Notes: generated from the sequence alone by a model not told the origin. DNA of 64,000 nt from Chrysogorgia sp. JL179-B06 (GCA_035772405.1 JAYKKM010000379.1:395501-459500), one strand, 5' to 3'. Counted from the stretch's first letter, positions 45,770-56,225 are shown. Numbers and translations are program-made.

Positions 45770-47490
45770 ACCTGCGGTTTGCCATTTACAATATTTGGAC
45801 AACTAGCCGAGTCGGCTATCGTTCATAGAAAATGAGGCGAGTTGAAATTCAAGAAAATAATTTTTATTTCACATTTTTCATGAAAAATAGTAAATATTCT
45901 TTCAAAACTTCTTCTATGTACATGTTGTATGTATGTGCATGTGTATGTGTATATATAACTACAATGATCGCGTGAAAAATCACCGAATAAAAATTTAAAT
46001 GTGAATTAAAATATTAATAATAAATTTTATGGTAAAAAAGTAAATAAGTTTTTAGTTATCTTTTTAAGTATTTTTATATTATCTCGTTAAGTGTTTTTAA
46101 ATTTAATTTTAATTTTTTTAAATTTAATTTTTAAATTCTCAAATCAAATTATAATATCTCGCGGATCACTTTCACATTCTCTCTTATATCTCGCGGATTA
46201 ACTATCCCCACACCAAACGCATTTTTTATCTTAGCGGAAATAAATATATGAAATAATTCTGCACTTAATATTTATGTTGTGAAGACATAAATATATACAT
46301 GACAGGCAATACTGTCAGGACTTTCCCTTTGGGAATTTCCCTTTGCGACTTTCCCTTTGATCCTTCTTTAACGTCAATATAATCACCTCCGTGTCCAAAA
46401 GGAACGCAGGCTCTTAGGGCACGGTTTGTTGACCTTTGGTAACACATGGTGGTATTTTACACGAGTACTTTCATTTTAGTTCGCAAAAGAGCTAACAGAA
46501 GAGCACGCAATGTTCTACTGTATCTTGTTGATTTTTATCGTTATTAAACTTAAATTCGTAATTTAACTCATAAAATCCCTTTCTGGACAAAGGAAAACTG
46601 GTCATAACTGACTTTTTTCAAAATTAGAAGGCTGTTTAAAACGAATTTTCGTTTCGACATTTTTTAACAGTTCTCTTTAATCGAACATGCCCAAAAATAT
46701 AATTTTCGTAACACGGATACCATCTGTAAACAAAAACACGAACTTTCGGCTGTCTTGGTAAGAGTACATAATCCAACAAAAAACCTGTACTACAATTAGT
46801 GATTATTATTAATTATTTTAATCCCCTTGTCCGGCAGGGATCCATTTGTCATCAAAAGTTTATTTATATATATATATATTATACCTCAACTTCAAATTCG
46901 CCAATGAGAAAACAGCATTTGCACCATGTGACGAGGAGATTTTTCGCAGTATTCCACCCCAGTTCCCGATTTCCGAGTGTGGAGTGAGATAAATAAAATA
47001 TCTCACTCTGCGATATTTTGGGGACTGCACGCGAGACTACGCGCAGTTAAGCAAAGCAATGAAAAATGGCGGGAGCAGAGATTGTATGTTCATTGAATGT
47101 TCATAGCTATTTTCGGTATAATATATCATTTATAGAACCTCCGCTCGGGGGATTCGGCGAAATATCACTTCGGGTAATATTTCCTTCTCTATAAATGATA
47201 AATATGATATCAATAAATTTATAATGGGTTTACATTTTATTTGATATACGAAATTTGGACTAGGAGTTCATGTGTGGGATAGAACAGGCGGGCAAGGGGT
47301 TATTGCGGATACGTATATATAGTTTATTGCAATAATAGTTCTATAGTCTTAACTGCACATGACTTTATACCAGCAGTCACATGTGTCTCGACTGATTTAT
47401 TTATTGCAGTATAAATAATGTCTTTATTATTATTATTAATAGTATATTTGTTCATTTTTCAGTTACGACTTAACACACACTGGGTTAACA
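45770..47490. other. region between RBBP5 and the GPCR gene, no gene seen
   Basis: Mostly AT-rich. Three spaced TTTCCCTTTG copies lie at 46321-46360 and a short TA run at 46860-46880. The open frames at 46265-46447 and 46799-46987 show no domain. CCCGCTCG and ATAAATGATA inverted words at 47115-47205 hint at another decayed repeat. Confidence 0.5.
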
Positions 47491-47492
47491 TG

Positions 47493-48452
47493 TTACTGTG
47501 ATTGAATTACGAGCACGATATTTCTCTTTAAAACCTTTACTAAATTTAAATCTAAAACGTTTGTCAATTGTAAGGTATAGAGAAGAGGTGTAGTTGCCGC
47601 ACTAGCGTGAGCGGCAACAAGACATGCAAAATAAAAACATGAATGGAAATTTATTAATTTCACTGCAGTCAGTCCAGCAGCAACAGCAAATGGAACCCAG
47701 CACACAGAATAACAAACAACCATGGCTTTTGCTTGTTTCTTTAAGTTCACTTCTTTGATTGTTTTTGTCACACCAAGAACATGTTCAGTTTCTTGTCGAT
47801 GTTGCTCTAGTTTAGAATAAATAGCCCTGAACGATAACCTGATCATACATGAACTAGCTGTAATCCACAGGCTTACAAGAATGATCAGGGCAAAGAATGA
47901 GATGATCTCTGAAGTAGGCACGGTTCTGTTGCTTTCATGCACCTTGCAAATACTTTCACCTTGGTATTCTTTCACCAGGAAACCAGATTCTGCACATGGA
48001 ATAAGCATGAATGGTAAAGCCCACCCGACTGCTACCAACGTCATTGATTTCTTAAAACTAAGTTTCCGCTGCGCTGGAAGCATAGTGATGCATTCATAGC
48101 GGTCATAACACAAGGCAGCCATGGAACACATGTTTGCAAACAAGGATAGAAAATTGATCAAGTGAAATTTAAGACAGTAGTTTTGAGCAGAGGGAAAGAT
48201 GCTTCCCCGACTGAACACTTCTCCCAGTAAACTTCCAAAAAGTGAGATAAAATTGGCGATGATAATATTCAGCAAGAACAGTTTGTCGTTTCGTTTGCCT
48301 GCAGCTATTTTTTTCACGAGGAAGTAAAGAAGTAATCCATTACTAGCCACACCAATACCAAGCACACTCCAGCCAACAACGGCTACGGAACTGGAAAAAT
48401 CACACGGCGCTACAGAAGTATTGGAATGCTTTGTTGTGTTGTTCACTGACAT
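47493..48452 (-). CDS. intronless class A (rhodopsin-like) GPCR
   Basis: Membrane receptor of 319 residues in one exon. The N-terminus has likely glycosylation sites (NNT, NTS). TM1 is about 23-46 with Asn38 in GVASNG. TM2 (about 58-80) has IIIAN, with Asn66 where Asp is usual. Cys93 and Cys169 should form the conserved disulfide. TM3 ends in DRY (117-119), TM4 carries Trp144, and TM6 has CWVP (251-254). TM7 (about 273-295) reads TTPLLY, so Pro289 and Tyr292 of NPxxY remain but Asn is replaced. The position of the opsin retinal lysine is His282, so it is not a light receptor of normal type. The C-terminal tail is very short (about 25 residues). The ligand is unknown. The start is the first Met of the frame, and no close paralogue is seen in the window. 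Confidence 0.9.
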   Translation of the reverse strand: MSVNNTTKHSNTSVAPCDFSSSVAVVGWSVLGIGVASNGLLLYFLVKKIAAGKRNDKLFLLNIIIANFISLFGSLLGEVFSRGSIFPSAQNYCLKFHLINFLSLFANMCSMAALCYDRYECITMLPAQRKLSFKKSMTLVAVGWALPFMLIPCAESGFLVKEYQGESICKVHESNRTVPTSEIISFFALIILVSLWITASSCMIRLSFRAIYSKLEQHRQETEHVLGVTKTIKEVNLKKQAKAMVVCYSVCWVPFAVAAGLTAVKLINFHSCFYFACLVAAHASAATTPLLYTLQLTNVLDLNLVKVLKRNIVLVIQSQ

Positions 48453-48480
48453 TGTTACTTTCTATTGTCTTCCGTTTTGT

Positions 48481-48498
48481 AGTCACCCTATATAAGGA
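48481..48498 (-). promoter_or_regulatory. TATA-like box upstream of the GPCR
   Basis: CCTTATATAGGG on the minus strand, about 37 nt before the ATG. If it is used, the 5' leader would be only a few nucleotides long, so an upstream non-coding exon is also possible. Confidence 0.3.
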
Positions 48499-48859
48499 TT
48501 TGAATGACAGATTTTTTCATTATGACATAGTTGTTACAAGCTCGCTTTCTACGGTACAGTGAAGTGTTAATACAGTAGCAGTATATGATGTAAATTGTTG
48601 TCCTAATAACCAATTAAGGGAAGCAATGGTGTAACTGAGCTTCTTGGGATCGTTAGCAAATAGCCTATAATCGATACGACACATGATACCGTTTTTGTGA
48701 TGTTGAATCGAGTAATTATTGTTTATTATTATTTGACACGATTTGCTAGAGATTTGTAAAAGGTTAGCGATGTATCTGGCGGACTCACGGACGGACTGGC
48801 AAGTTTTATGACGTTTTGTGACGTAAGAGAGATTGCGCCTCGTGACTCTTGAGTGCATA

Positions 48860-49197
48860 TATATTTTGATATATTTTCAGAATTGAAATCGGTTAAATAG
48901 TGATCGAGATAACATTCAAAATCTACGTACGACGAAACGATTGTGATCTACAAACATACGGCGTGCGAGGTCTGGGGACCATGGATGGGGAAAATCTCAC
49001 AGGGGTTTGGATGAAACTGTAGAGGCCGGGGTGATAGAACAGGCGGGCGAGGAGTTTTGCGGATAACATATTTCTAGTCTATATTTGTTCTTGTGACACA
49101 ATTACTCGTAGACGCATGTACGCGCTGCGTACCTATTTTTTTGTTAGAGCGTACGTGTTGGGACCACTGATCTCTAAATAAAGACTAAACACTTTAT
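48860..49197. other. no gene seen; repeat shared with intron 11
   Basis: CGATTGTGATCTAC..GGGGACCATGGATGGGG and GTGATCGAGATAACATTCA also occur, with changes, at 30940-31210. This is therefore an unclassified dispersed repeat. No reading frame is supported. Confidence 0.55.
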
Positions 49198-49642
49198 TTA
49201 AAGAGTGAGTGTCAACCGTGACGCATTGCACGCTCGCGCGTTCGGCCATTTTTTGAAGCACGAAATTCCCTTGCTGAACTGCATCCGTAAATATCTTGCC
49301 AATCCTTGGTAGAAGATATACCTTAGAAAGTAATTATTTCTGCATTTTTCACAAAACTCAACGTTTTCTTGACTTTTTTTCGAATTATGTCAGCCTTGAC
49401 TGACGCGAAGCGTGGAAGACCGAGTGACGAGGTTCAAACAAAAAAATCAGGTTGCGAGTCGATGTATTTGTATTGTGGATGAATAATAAAGCCTCTGTCG
49501 GGTTTTCTGAGAAGACTTGGCGAATTTCCAAAGTATTTATACCACATCAAGTTGGCAACGAAGCAACTTCAAAACACTTCGTTATCGTATGGGAAGATAA
49601 ACACAAACGCGCAATGCACGACGGTTGACACTCACTCTTTAA
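49198..49642. mobile_element. TTAA-flanked element 6
   Basis: TTAA at 49198-49201 and 49639-49642 flanks 437 bp. The ends AGAGTGAGTGTCAACCGTG and ACGGTTGACACTCACTCT are inverted repeats, extended by GCATTGC against GCAATGC. A 24-bp direct repeat (starting AATAAAGACTAAACAC) also lies outside both ends, at 49177 and 49645, beyond the TTAA. No transposase frame. Confidence 0.88.
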
Positions 49643-50084
49643 CAATAAAGACTAAACACTTTATTTAGCAGAGCTGTAACTTTTATTGAAATAAAATACA
49701 TTAGCTATTACAGAGATGATCATGTGGGCTGATCATTGTGATGATCATAAATTTATTTCAGTTAAACATTTTAAAAGTCAACTTTATAATCACTATACTA
49801 ATGACATGCAGCAACAACCCGCGTATAAGAACCACCATTTTTCGAGTTAGCCTAAAACGGTTCTTATATAAGTGGTATTTACTGGGATTTTAGGCTATTT
49901 AGTTTCTTATTTTTGTCGAGGAAAGGGTGCTTGCTGTTGGTCCAACAACTAGCTAGCTCAAAATGGGTGTGCTCACTTGCTTCTGTACTAATATAATAAA
50001 AAATAACCTTACCCTGCTCTGATTTATGTCCAGTTCCTTTAGGTAACAATTAAACTGTAGTGATGCATGCAGGAAAATAAAATT

Positions 50085-50400
50085 TGAACTGTGTTGCAGT
50101 GTTACAAGAGACAGAGCATTCTTTGTTGCAGCACCAAAACTGTGGAATTCATTACCACAGGGAATTAGAAGCTTTGAAATGTTAAGTAGTTTTAAGTCTG
50201 CAGTTCAGACTTTTCTTTTTTAAAATTAATAGTTATTGTTCATAGTGTTAATATATGTAGTAGGCTTTCTCTTATAATGAAACTGTAATTAGTTTTAAAA
50301 GAATATATATATTGTTGTAAGAGCATTGAGACTATTGTATAATGCTCCTAATACGTCTTTATTATTATTATTATTATTATTATTACTGGGAAATCTTTTA
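50085..50400 (+). pseudogene. LINE C-terminal tail with (TTA)n end
   Basis: The frame reads DRAFFVAAPKLWNSLPQGIR then SFEMLSSFKSAVQTFLF before a stop near 50222. It is the last 40 residues of a CR1/L2-group LINE with its 3' UTR, ending in a TTA repeat at 50361-50385. Extreme 5' truncation is typical of target-primed insertion. Confidence 0.9.
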
Positions 50401-50407
50401 AAAATAA

Positions 50408-50670
50408 TTTAAAGGTGCCGTCCAGTCCGTTCTGCGCATGTGTGATATTTCAAAAGGTGGCGAAGGCGCAAGTGGTAGTTTGATATATTATCCACATTTA
50501 GGAACAGAACAGCTTCTTATAACACGTTTTTTAGCTAGGCGGAAAAGCTCAAGCGTGGAAAACAAATCCGCAATACTTCATGTTCAATGTTTATATAATA
50601 CAATGTAAACATACGATCGATGTAAACAGAAACCTGGACATGCGCAGAACGGACTGGATGGCACCTTTAA
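50408..50670. mobile_element. TTAA-flanked element 7 (255 bp)
   Basis: TTAA at 50408-50411 and 50667-50670. The ends AGGTGCCGTCCAGTCCGTTC and GAACGGACTGGATGGCACCT are inverted repeats with one mismatch, continued by TGCGCATG. Nested within Tigger element C. Confidence 0.93.
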
Positions 50671-51059
50671 CATAATGTCATTACCAAAAATACAAAATGT
50701 GCAAAATTTCGTGTTTTTATTTTCAGTTATTTATTTTTATTTATTTTTTTCAAATAAGAATCTGTTACAATTCTTAGGCTAAAAAGGTTCTTATAAAATG
50801 GGGGTCTAAAAGGCAAATTTTAGCCTAAAGGTTCTTAATTCACAGGTTCTTATACGCGGGTTTTTACTGCATTGCACTTGGAAGTCTACTTGCTTAAAAT
50901 GTCACGTTTCACGTAACGTGCTCTCTTCTAACCCTTGCTGTTACTAATACTATTGTATCTTTAATTTTCCACTCCCCCTAAAGGGCTTTTCAGGGAAAAA
51001 GAATATTACAAAAATAAAATTATAATAGTGAAGGTAAAGTTAAATTAAAAATTATGTTA

Positions 51060-51238
51060 TAAGTTATTGATTATATTTACAAAGATTAAAATTATTCAAT
51101 GAAGTCTCGTAATAACTTACTCCTTTCTAAAGAATTCCAAATACTAACAGTTCTATCAATAAAAAGTTCTCTGTCCACTAGCTGTCTTGTAAAAGGGAAT
51201 GTTTAGTTTCTGCGAACTTCTTGTTGTACGATTACTAA
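51060..51238 (-). pseudogene. LINE C-terminal tail, distal part of the LTR-split LINE
   Basis: The minus strand reads TASGQRTF-like, then RTVSIWNSLERSKLL, the end of the LINE whose upstream part lies at 54041-54975. The two parts were separated by the LTR element. A related WNSLP tail is found in the other LINE copies. Confidence 0.75.
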
Positions 51239-51379
51239 TGTGACGTAATTGGAATAACAATATGCTAACAGTGCTAATTTGTATATACTTATATAAAAGC
51301 TTGTATAGTTAGTTAGGATAAGTTAGTGTGCTCTGTGTAAGCTTAAAGGTGAGATTAAAGAGTAAGAGTAAACGTTACA
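51239..51379 (+). repeat. 5' LTR (141 bp)
   Basis: Starts TGTGACGTAATTGG and ends GTAAACGTTACA. TATATAAAAG at about 51291-51300 is a good TATA box. Short LTRs of this size are known in several Ty3/gypsy lineages. Confidence 0.95.
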
Positions 51380-51397
51380 TGGTGTCAGGAGTGGGAT
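51380..51397 (+). other. primer-binding site, complementary to tRNA-Leu 3' end
   Basis: TGGTGTCAGGAGTGGGAT starts directly after the LTR. It is the complement of the ATCCCACTCCTGACACCA end that many animal leucine tRNAs carry (recalled, not searched). Confidence 0.85.
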
Positions 51398-51492
51398 CCT
51401 TCGTCAAAATACAGCTGTCGACATTTGGTGTATTCGATTGATTGTCGAAGACGAAGGAAAGAAAAAATAAGTGAAGCGTAGAATTATTTAAC

Positions 51493-52554
51493 ATGTCAGA
51501 GACGGACGGTGACGAGACAAAACAACAAGCAGTATTTGTTAATTTTCAAGCTAATTTGCCGCTACCGACAAGGCTTGAACTAAATGGAAACCTGGCCGTA
51601 AACTGGAAGAGGTTTAAAAGAGCTTGGGATAACTATGAAATTGCTTCGAAATTGAATGAATCAAATAAAGTAATGCGAACGGCAATCCTCAGATTCGCCT
51701 CCGCAAAGTTAGCTGAAGTCACCAACCCGCTACGAGAATTGGTAAAAAAAGAGAACGAGTTTGTTTGGGAAGAACATGTTCACGGGCAAGCTCTTGCTGA
51801 AGTTAGGCGAATTTTGACCGCAGCTCCAGTTCTGAGGTACTTTGACCCGGTGATTACTCTAGTTCTACAATGTGATGCCTCGATGCATGGTTTAGGGGTT
51901 TGTTTGATGCAAGACGGACAACCAGTGGCTTATGCATCTCGAGCTCTGACCAACATCGAAGTTAACTACGCACAGATTGAAAAAGAACTTTTGGTCATTG
52001 TTTTTGGGATGGAGAAATTCGAGACGTATTTGTATGGGAGAAAGGTGTTGGTGGAGTCGGATCATAAATCGCTTGAAACGATATTCATGAAAAGCCTACT
52101 CTCAGCCCCTAAACGACTTCAGCGAATGTTACTCAGGCTCCAGAGATATGACTTTACTGTTCTGTATAAGAAAGGAACACAGATCGTCTTGGCTGATGCG
52201 TTGAGTAGAGCCTTTCTTCCATACACAGAAGAAATAAGAGATGGAGAGCAAGGTGGCCAGGTTCTTGCAATCAGTGATGTTAGATCTCCCAGTGAGATTG
52301 CTGTCGAACAGATCAACATGTTGCAGGATCTTGCAGTCGAAGAAGATACATTTCAGAAGATCCGACATTGCACACAGGAGACAGCCGAGCGCAAGGCCCT
52401 GGAGCAAGTGATTAAGCAAGGTTGGCCTGAAACAAGGAAAGAGATTCCTTGGCAGATTCAGAAGTATGCGACGTTCCGAGAAGAGTTGTCTGTGCAGGAT
52501 GCAATCATATTTAAAGGCGAACGCATGGTTATACCTCCGGCGCTACGAAAATAA
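51493..52554 (+). pseudogene. gag start fused in frame to RT end and RNase H
   Basis: Residues 1 to about 67 are gag-like (LPLPTRLELNGNLAVNWKRF, then an aromatic helix). At about 68 the frame jumps to the RT connection (NPLRELVKKENEFVW, LTAAPVLRYFDPV) and then RNase H. The RNase H acidic residues are visible in LQCDASMHGLGV, QIEKELLVIVFGMEKF and ESDHKSLE, with DALSR closing the domain. The protease and the RT YxDD are absent. The frame ends at a TAA (52552) although homology continues in the same frame, so that stop is a mutation. Confidence 0.92.
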
Positions 52555-53202
52555 TTCGTAAAGAAGATTCACGCAAGTCATCTTGGAACGCAAGCCTGTC
52601 TCAGGCGAGCAAGAGAAGTTTGGTATTGGCCAAACATGAGCAAGGAGATTGCAGAATTCGTCTCAGAGTGCGCAATTTGCAAGACCTACTCACAAGATCA
52701 ACAGAAAGAGCCAATGATTGCATATCCTGTTCCATCACGAGCTTGGGAGGTAATTGGCACAGATTTATTTGAATTCAGAGGTCGAGACTGTCTTGAAACT
52801 ACAGACTATTATTCAAACTTCTTTGAAGTCGAAAGACTGTATAACAAGACAGCGAAATAAGTTATTGGTAAGCTCAAGGCCCAGTTAGCGAGACATGGTA
52901 TACCAGAGAAAGTTGTAAGCGACAACGGACCTCAGTTCACGTCGGATGAGTTCAAGAAATTTGCAGATGTTTACGAGTTTCGCCATTCCACTGGCTCACC
53001 TGGGTACCCACAATCCAACGGCAAAGCCGAAAATGCCGTAAAGACAGCAAAACGCATCATGGAGAAAGCGCTAACAGCTGGAGTAGATCCATATTTGGGA
53101 TTTCTTGACTTTAGAAATACCCCCACGGAAGGTTTGGAGACGTCACCTGCACAGCGTTTATTTGGTCGTCGAACGAAGACTCTGGCTCCAACTGCCAATT
53201 AA
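52555..53202 (+). pseudogene. integrase core (zinc finger and DDE domain), with stops
   Basis: The zinc-binding module shows IHASHLG, then FVSECAICK (HHCC). The DDE catalytic residues are visible in IGTDLFEF (Asp), VVSDNGPQF (Asp) and YPQSNGKAENAV (Glu). A TAA at 52858 interrupts the frame between the first and second Asp. The frame ends at a TAA near 53200, where a 1-base shift moves into the next segment. Confidence 0.9.
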
Positions 53203-53647
53203 AAAACTATTAAAAGTGAAAAATAATTCAAGCACGATGAAACAAATGAGGAACAACAAACGAAAGCAACTATCCTATTACAACAGGGCTACTAGAAGCC
53301 TGAAACCGTTGTTGAATGGAGATACTGTATTCGTAAGACCGGCGAAGAATCGTAAAGAGTGGACAAAAGCTACAGTTGATAAACCAATGGGAATCAGATC
53401 ATATGCAGTAACGACGCATCAAGGAAGCAACATTCGGAGAAATCGGCGACATCTGCGTTTAGCTAAGGAGGTGGAACCACCAAAAAGTCCTGTGTTTAAC
53501 TCAGAATCCGAGTTGGAAGAAGTGGAACAAAATAGACCACAGACTACAGAGGATACCACAGCTTTCGCCATGAATACGACCAATCCGCAAAGTGTGCCTC
53601 TGGATCAGGAGGAAAACGTGAAAAGTCCCGAGAGGTCGTCGTCTTAG
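53203..53647 (+). pseudogene. integrase C-terminal domain and acidic tail
   Basis: In the +1-shifted frame: KQLSYYNRATRSLKPLLNGD, VFVRPAKNRKEW and RSYAVTTHQGSNIRRNRRHL, the DNA-binding C-terminal domain typical of gypsy integrases. An acidic tail and a stop follow at 53647. Confidence 0.8.
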
Positions 53648-53882
53648 GAAACCAGCATACTTGGAGGACTATGTTTATTAGCAAACCTAATTGTTAGTTA
53701 GATTAGAAACACTCAAAAGAAAAAAGAAAAAAAAAGAAGATAATTGATATATGATAATTATGTTATTGAGAAGTTTACTTTTATTTTATTTATAGAATAT
53801 TACAGATATACTAGAACATTATATAGAACATTATCTCGTATCAATTTATAGAATGGTGAGTTAGGACAATGATAGTTGTCCT

Positions 53883-53897
53883 AAAGAACAAGGGAGA
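53883..53897 (+). other. polypurine tract
   Basis: AAAGAACAAGGGAGA abuts the 3' LTR and would prime plus-strand DNA synthesis. One C interrupts the purines. Confidence 0.75.
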
Positions 53898-54040
53898 TGT
53901 GACGTAATTGGAATAACAATATGCTAACAGTATGCTAATTTGTATATACTTATATAAAAGCTTGTATAGTTAGTTAGGATAAGTTAGTGTGCTCTGTGTA
54001 AGCTTAAAGGTGAGATTAAAGAGTAAGAGTAAACGTTACA
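53898..54040 (+). repeat. 3' LTR (143 bp)
   Basis: Identical to the 5' LTR apart from two extra bases (AACAGTATGCTAA against AACAGTGCTAA). Confidence 0.96.
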
Positions 54041-54975
54041 ACTATAACATCTCCACGTTTCACGAATTGCGAGGAGAGGTAATCAGGAACACAACCTGTC
54101 ATGCATTTAAAGGCTAATTAAGATTGCACTTCGATACTCAAGTAACCTAGTTACAGGGAGCCAGCGGAACGCCTTGAGAATTGGAGAAACATGGACAATT
54201 CGGCAGGCAAAATGTTGTACTGCTTGTAACTTATTTAAATTAGTAGAGGTTGTATTTGCCCAAATATTAGAACAATAAAATAATTTGCTAAAAACTAAAG
54301 CATTAATAATTGTTATAATGTTTTTCGGTCAAAAACATGTTTGACTCGATTTATTTGTGCCAAACTAGACATGCACGAAGAAACGGTATTAATTAAGACA
54401 AATAGGAATCCAAGATCTTTTGCTGCATAAACTGGATTTAGATCTTCCCCCAACAGAGATACACTGAAATCATTAAGTTTGGATACCATCTGTCTACTTC
54501 CGAAGACCATCAATTTAGTCTTATCGGGATTAAGTAGGAAAGAGTTATTAAAACACCAATTACGCACATCGAGCAGGTCTTGGTTTATGTCATCAATAGC
54601 GCTCAATTTATCATTTGGGTGAAAGCAAACATAAAGTTTGTTGTCATCGACGTAGCATTCAGAGGTACATTTTTGCGGTACTAACGGAAGGTCATTAACA
54701 TATATATTAAACATTAGCGGACCAAGTTAAGGATGCTTCCCTGTGGAACTCCACTAACTACAGGTAAAGGATCGGACATAGCGGAGTTAATGCGTACAAC
54801 TTGGTATTTGTTTGTCAGGTAGCTGCGAAACCAATTGAGACATCAAGAAATCAACAGAACATTTTATGGCAATTTTACTCAAACGACCTTTCTTCGAGTT
54901 GAGTTCAAGCACGTGCATGATCTTCTCAATGCCTCTTCTCCATGAGAAGGCGAAGTTGTTCCAAGGGTGCATGAA
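54041..54975 (-). pseudogene. LINE reverse transcriptase fragment split by the LTR element
   Basis: On the minus strand: SGVPQGSIL, then MFNIYVNDLPLVPQKC, CYVDDNKLY (the YxDD active site), WCFNNSFLLNPDKTKLMVFG and VYAAKDLGFLF. Past a frame break near 54310 come FSKLFYCSNIWAN and FRWLPV, the thumb and tail. The remaining tail is beyond the LTR element at 51060-51238. The catalytic motif survives, but frameshifts at 54720 and 54310 and the insertion inactivate it. Confidence 0.9.
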
Positions 54976-55440
54976 GATCTTTTATTATTTTTAATGAAAA
55001 TCGAGAACTTGTTTCATCAATTTCTATTTGAGAACTTCAAATTCGAAAACCAGAAGAATATTTCAATGATTTACGTGGACAAATCTCTCTACATGAAGTC
55101 ATATGTATACATGTACTACAGAAACAATTGTACATGATTTTAGAATTTAAAACAGAAAATTTGCAAACACGTTTGCTAATTCAGTATATATAGGTACTGT
55201 ACTATTATTAAGTAGAAAAGTACAACTAATTTCTTAATGAATGGATGAATGAAACATGTTTATGGCAACGCCTCTATTTGACAACATCTATATGGCCGCG
55301 CCTATTTTTTTACCACAGCCATTTTGCCCACGCCCATTTCGGAAAATCGTATGTCCTAAGCCTCGTATGTCCTAACCTTTAGTCATTTCAATGTTAATTA
55401 TTGGTCATGTTTTCGAATCTTGCATTTAACAAGACAAAGT
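54976..55440. other. no gene seen
   Basis: AT-rich spacer between two LINE fragments on opposite strands. TGGCAACGCCTCTATTTGAC and GGCCGCGCCTATTTTTTTAC near 55263-55311 form a short degenerate repeat. Confidence 0.5.
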
Positions 55441-56225
55441 GCAAGGTTCAAACAATATCAAGGAAAAAGAATCGCGTCATGATACCATACTGACAACACC
55501 GAACTCGAGTACTGCACGCAGGAACGAGACCTTGGAGTAGTATGGATCTCTGTCCTGACGTGGAAAAAGCAGGTTCACTCACAATCAGCAAAAGCCAACA
55601 GCATCCTGGGGTACGTGAGAAGAATTACAAAAAGCGTCAACGCCATCACTACCAGACGTACCTGCATCTACCTGGCAATAGTCCGTCCTCATCTTGGATA
55701 TGCGACGCAAGTTTGGGCCCCTCAGACAGTTGAGCTGATCAAAAATATTGAACGCGTTCAAAGACGCGCTACGAAATATATTTTTATCCTTCGTCTTCCC
55801 TTCCAAAGTGAAATTACCTGCACGAATAGACTAGTAATTGCGACAAACCTACTTGCTCTATCCTACTGGCATGAATACTTAAACATATAATATTATTCTT
55901 AAAACAACCAATGAACTTATAAACTTTGATGCATCTATTCTTCCCAAAAGAAAACCTAGTATAGCTACAAGATCTCAAAATAAAACGGACAACAGCGCTT
56001 TCAAAGAGCGATCTCACAGAACATCTACATATGACAGATAGTACTTGGTAAGAGCTATAAGAATATGGAACGCACTGACTGAAGAAATATACCTCGAACT
56101 ATACTATTAGTTTGTCAACCTTAAAAGCCAAACTTCAAAGACAAACTTACTACTCTGCTGTTCTCTCTCCACGTACCTGGAAAACAATTTAAACGAAATG
56201 TAACTTTGTCCGTAGTCTGAATGTT
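55440..56225 (+). pseudogene. LINE reverse transcriptase C-terminal remnant
   Basis: Frames give RDLGVVW near 55528, then AKANSILGYVRRITKSVNAI, LAIVRPHLGYATQVWAPQTV and IERVQRRATKYIF. This is the YLGV..SW-to-LDYA.QVW tail of a CR1/RTE-like LINE. After 55890 the frame shifts, and degenerate tail sequence runs to about 56220. A second frame set ends in KLTTLLFSLHVPG. Confidence 0.85.

Larger units (their letters stand above)
49809..50869. mobile_element. Tigger/pogo-type element C (1.06 kb), host of two other insertions
   Basis: CAGCAACAACCCGCGTATAA and TTATACGCGGGTTTTTACTG are imperfect inverted repeats continued by GAACC/GGTTC. Subterminal GGTTCTTATA motifs link it to element A. The flanks are TG and CA, perhaps a decayed TA. 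A LINE tail (50085-50400) and TTAA element 7 lie inside. Confidence 0.75.
51239..54040 (+). mobile_element. Ty3/gypsy-type LTR retrotransposon, internally deleted (2802 bp)
   Basis: Bounded by LTRs of 141 and 143 bp that differ only by a 2-bp indel, so insertion is recent. The flanks ACTAA (51234-51238) and ACTAT (54041-54045) are a 5-bp target duplication with one mismatch. It contains a tRNA-Leu primer site, a gag start fused to the end of RT and RNase H, an integrase and a polypurine tract. The rest of gag, the protease and the RT catalytic core are missing. Two stops and one frameshift interrupt the rest. It could only have moved with proteins supplied by an intact relative. It is inserted in an antisense LINE. 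Confidence 0.96.

Noticed and set aside
47493..48452. Opsin
   Set aside because: The retinal-binding lysine position is His282; general class A features only.
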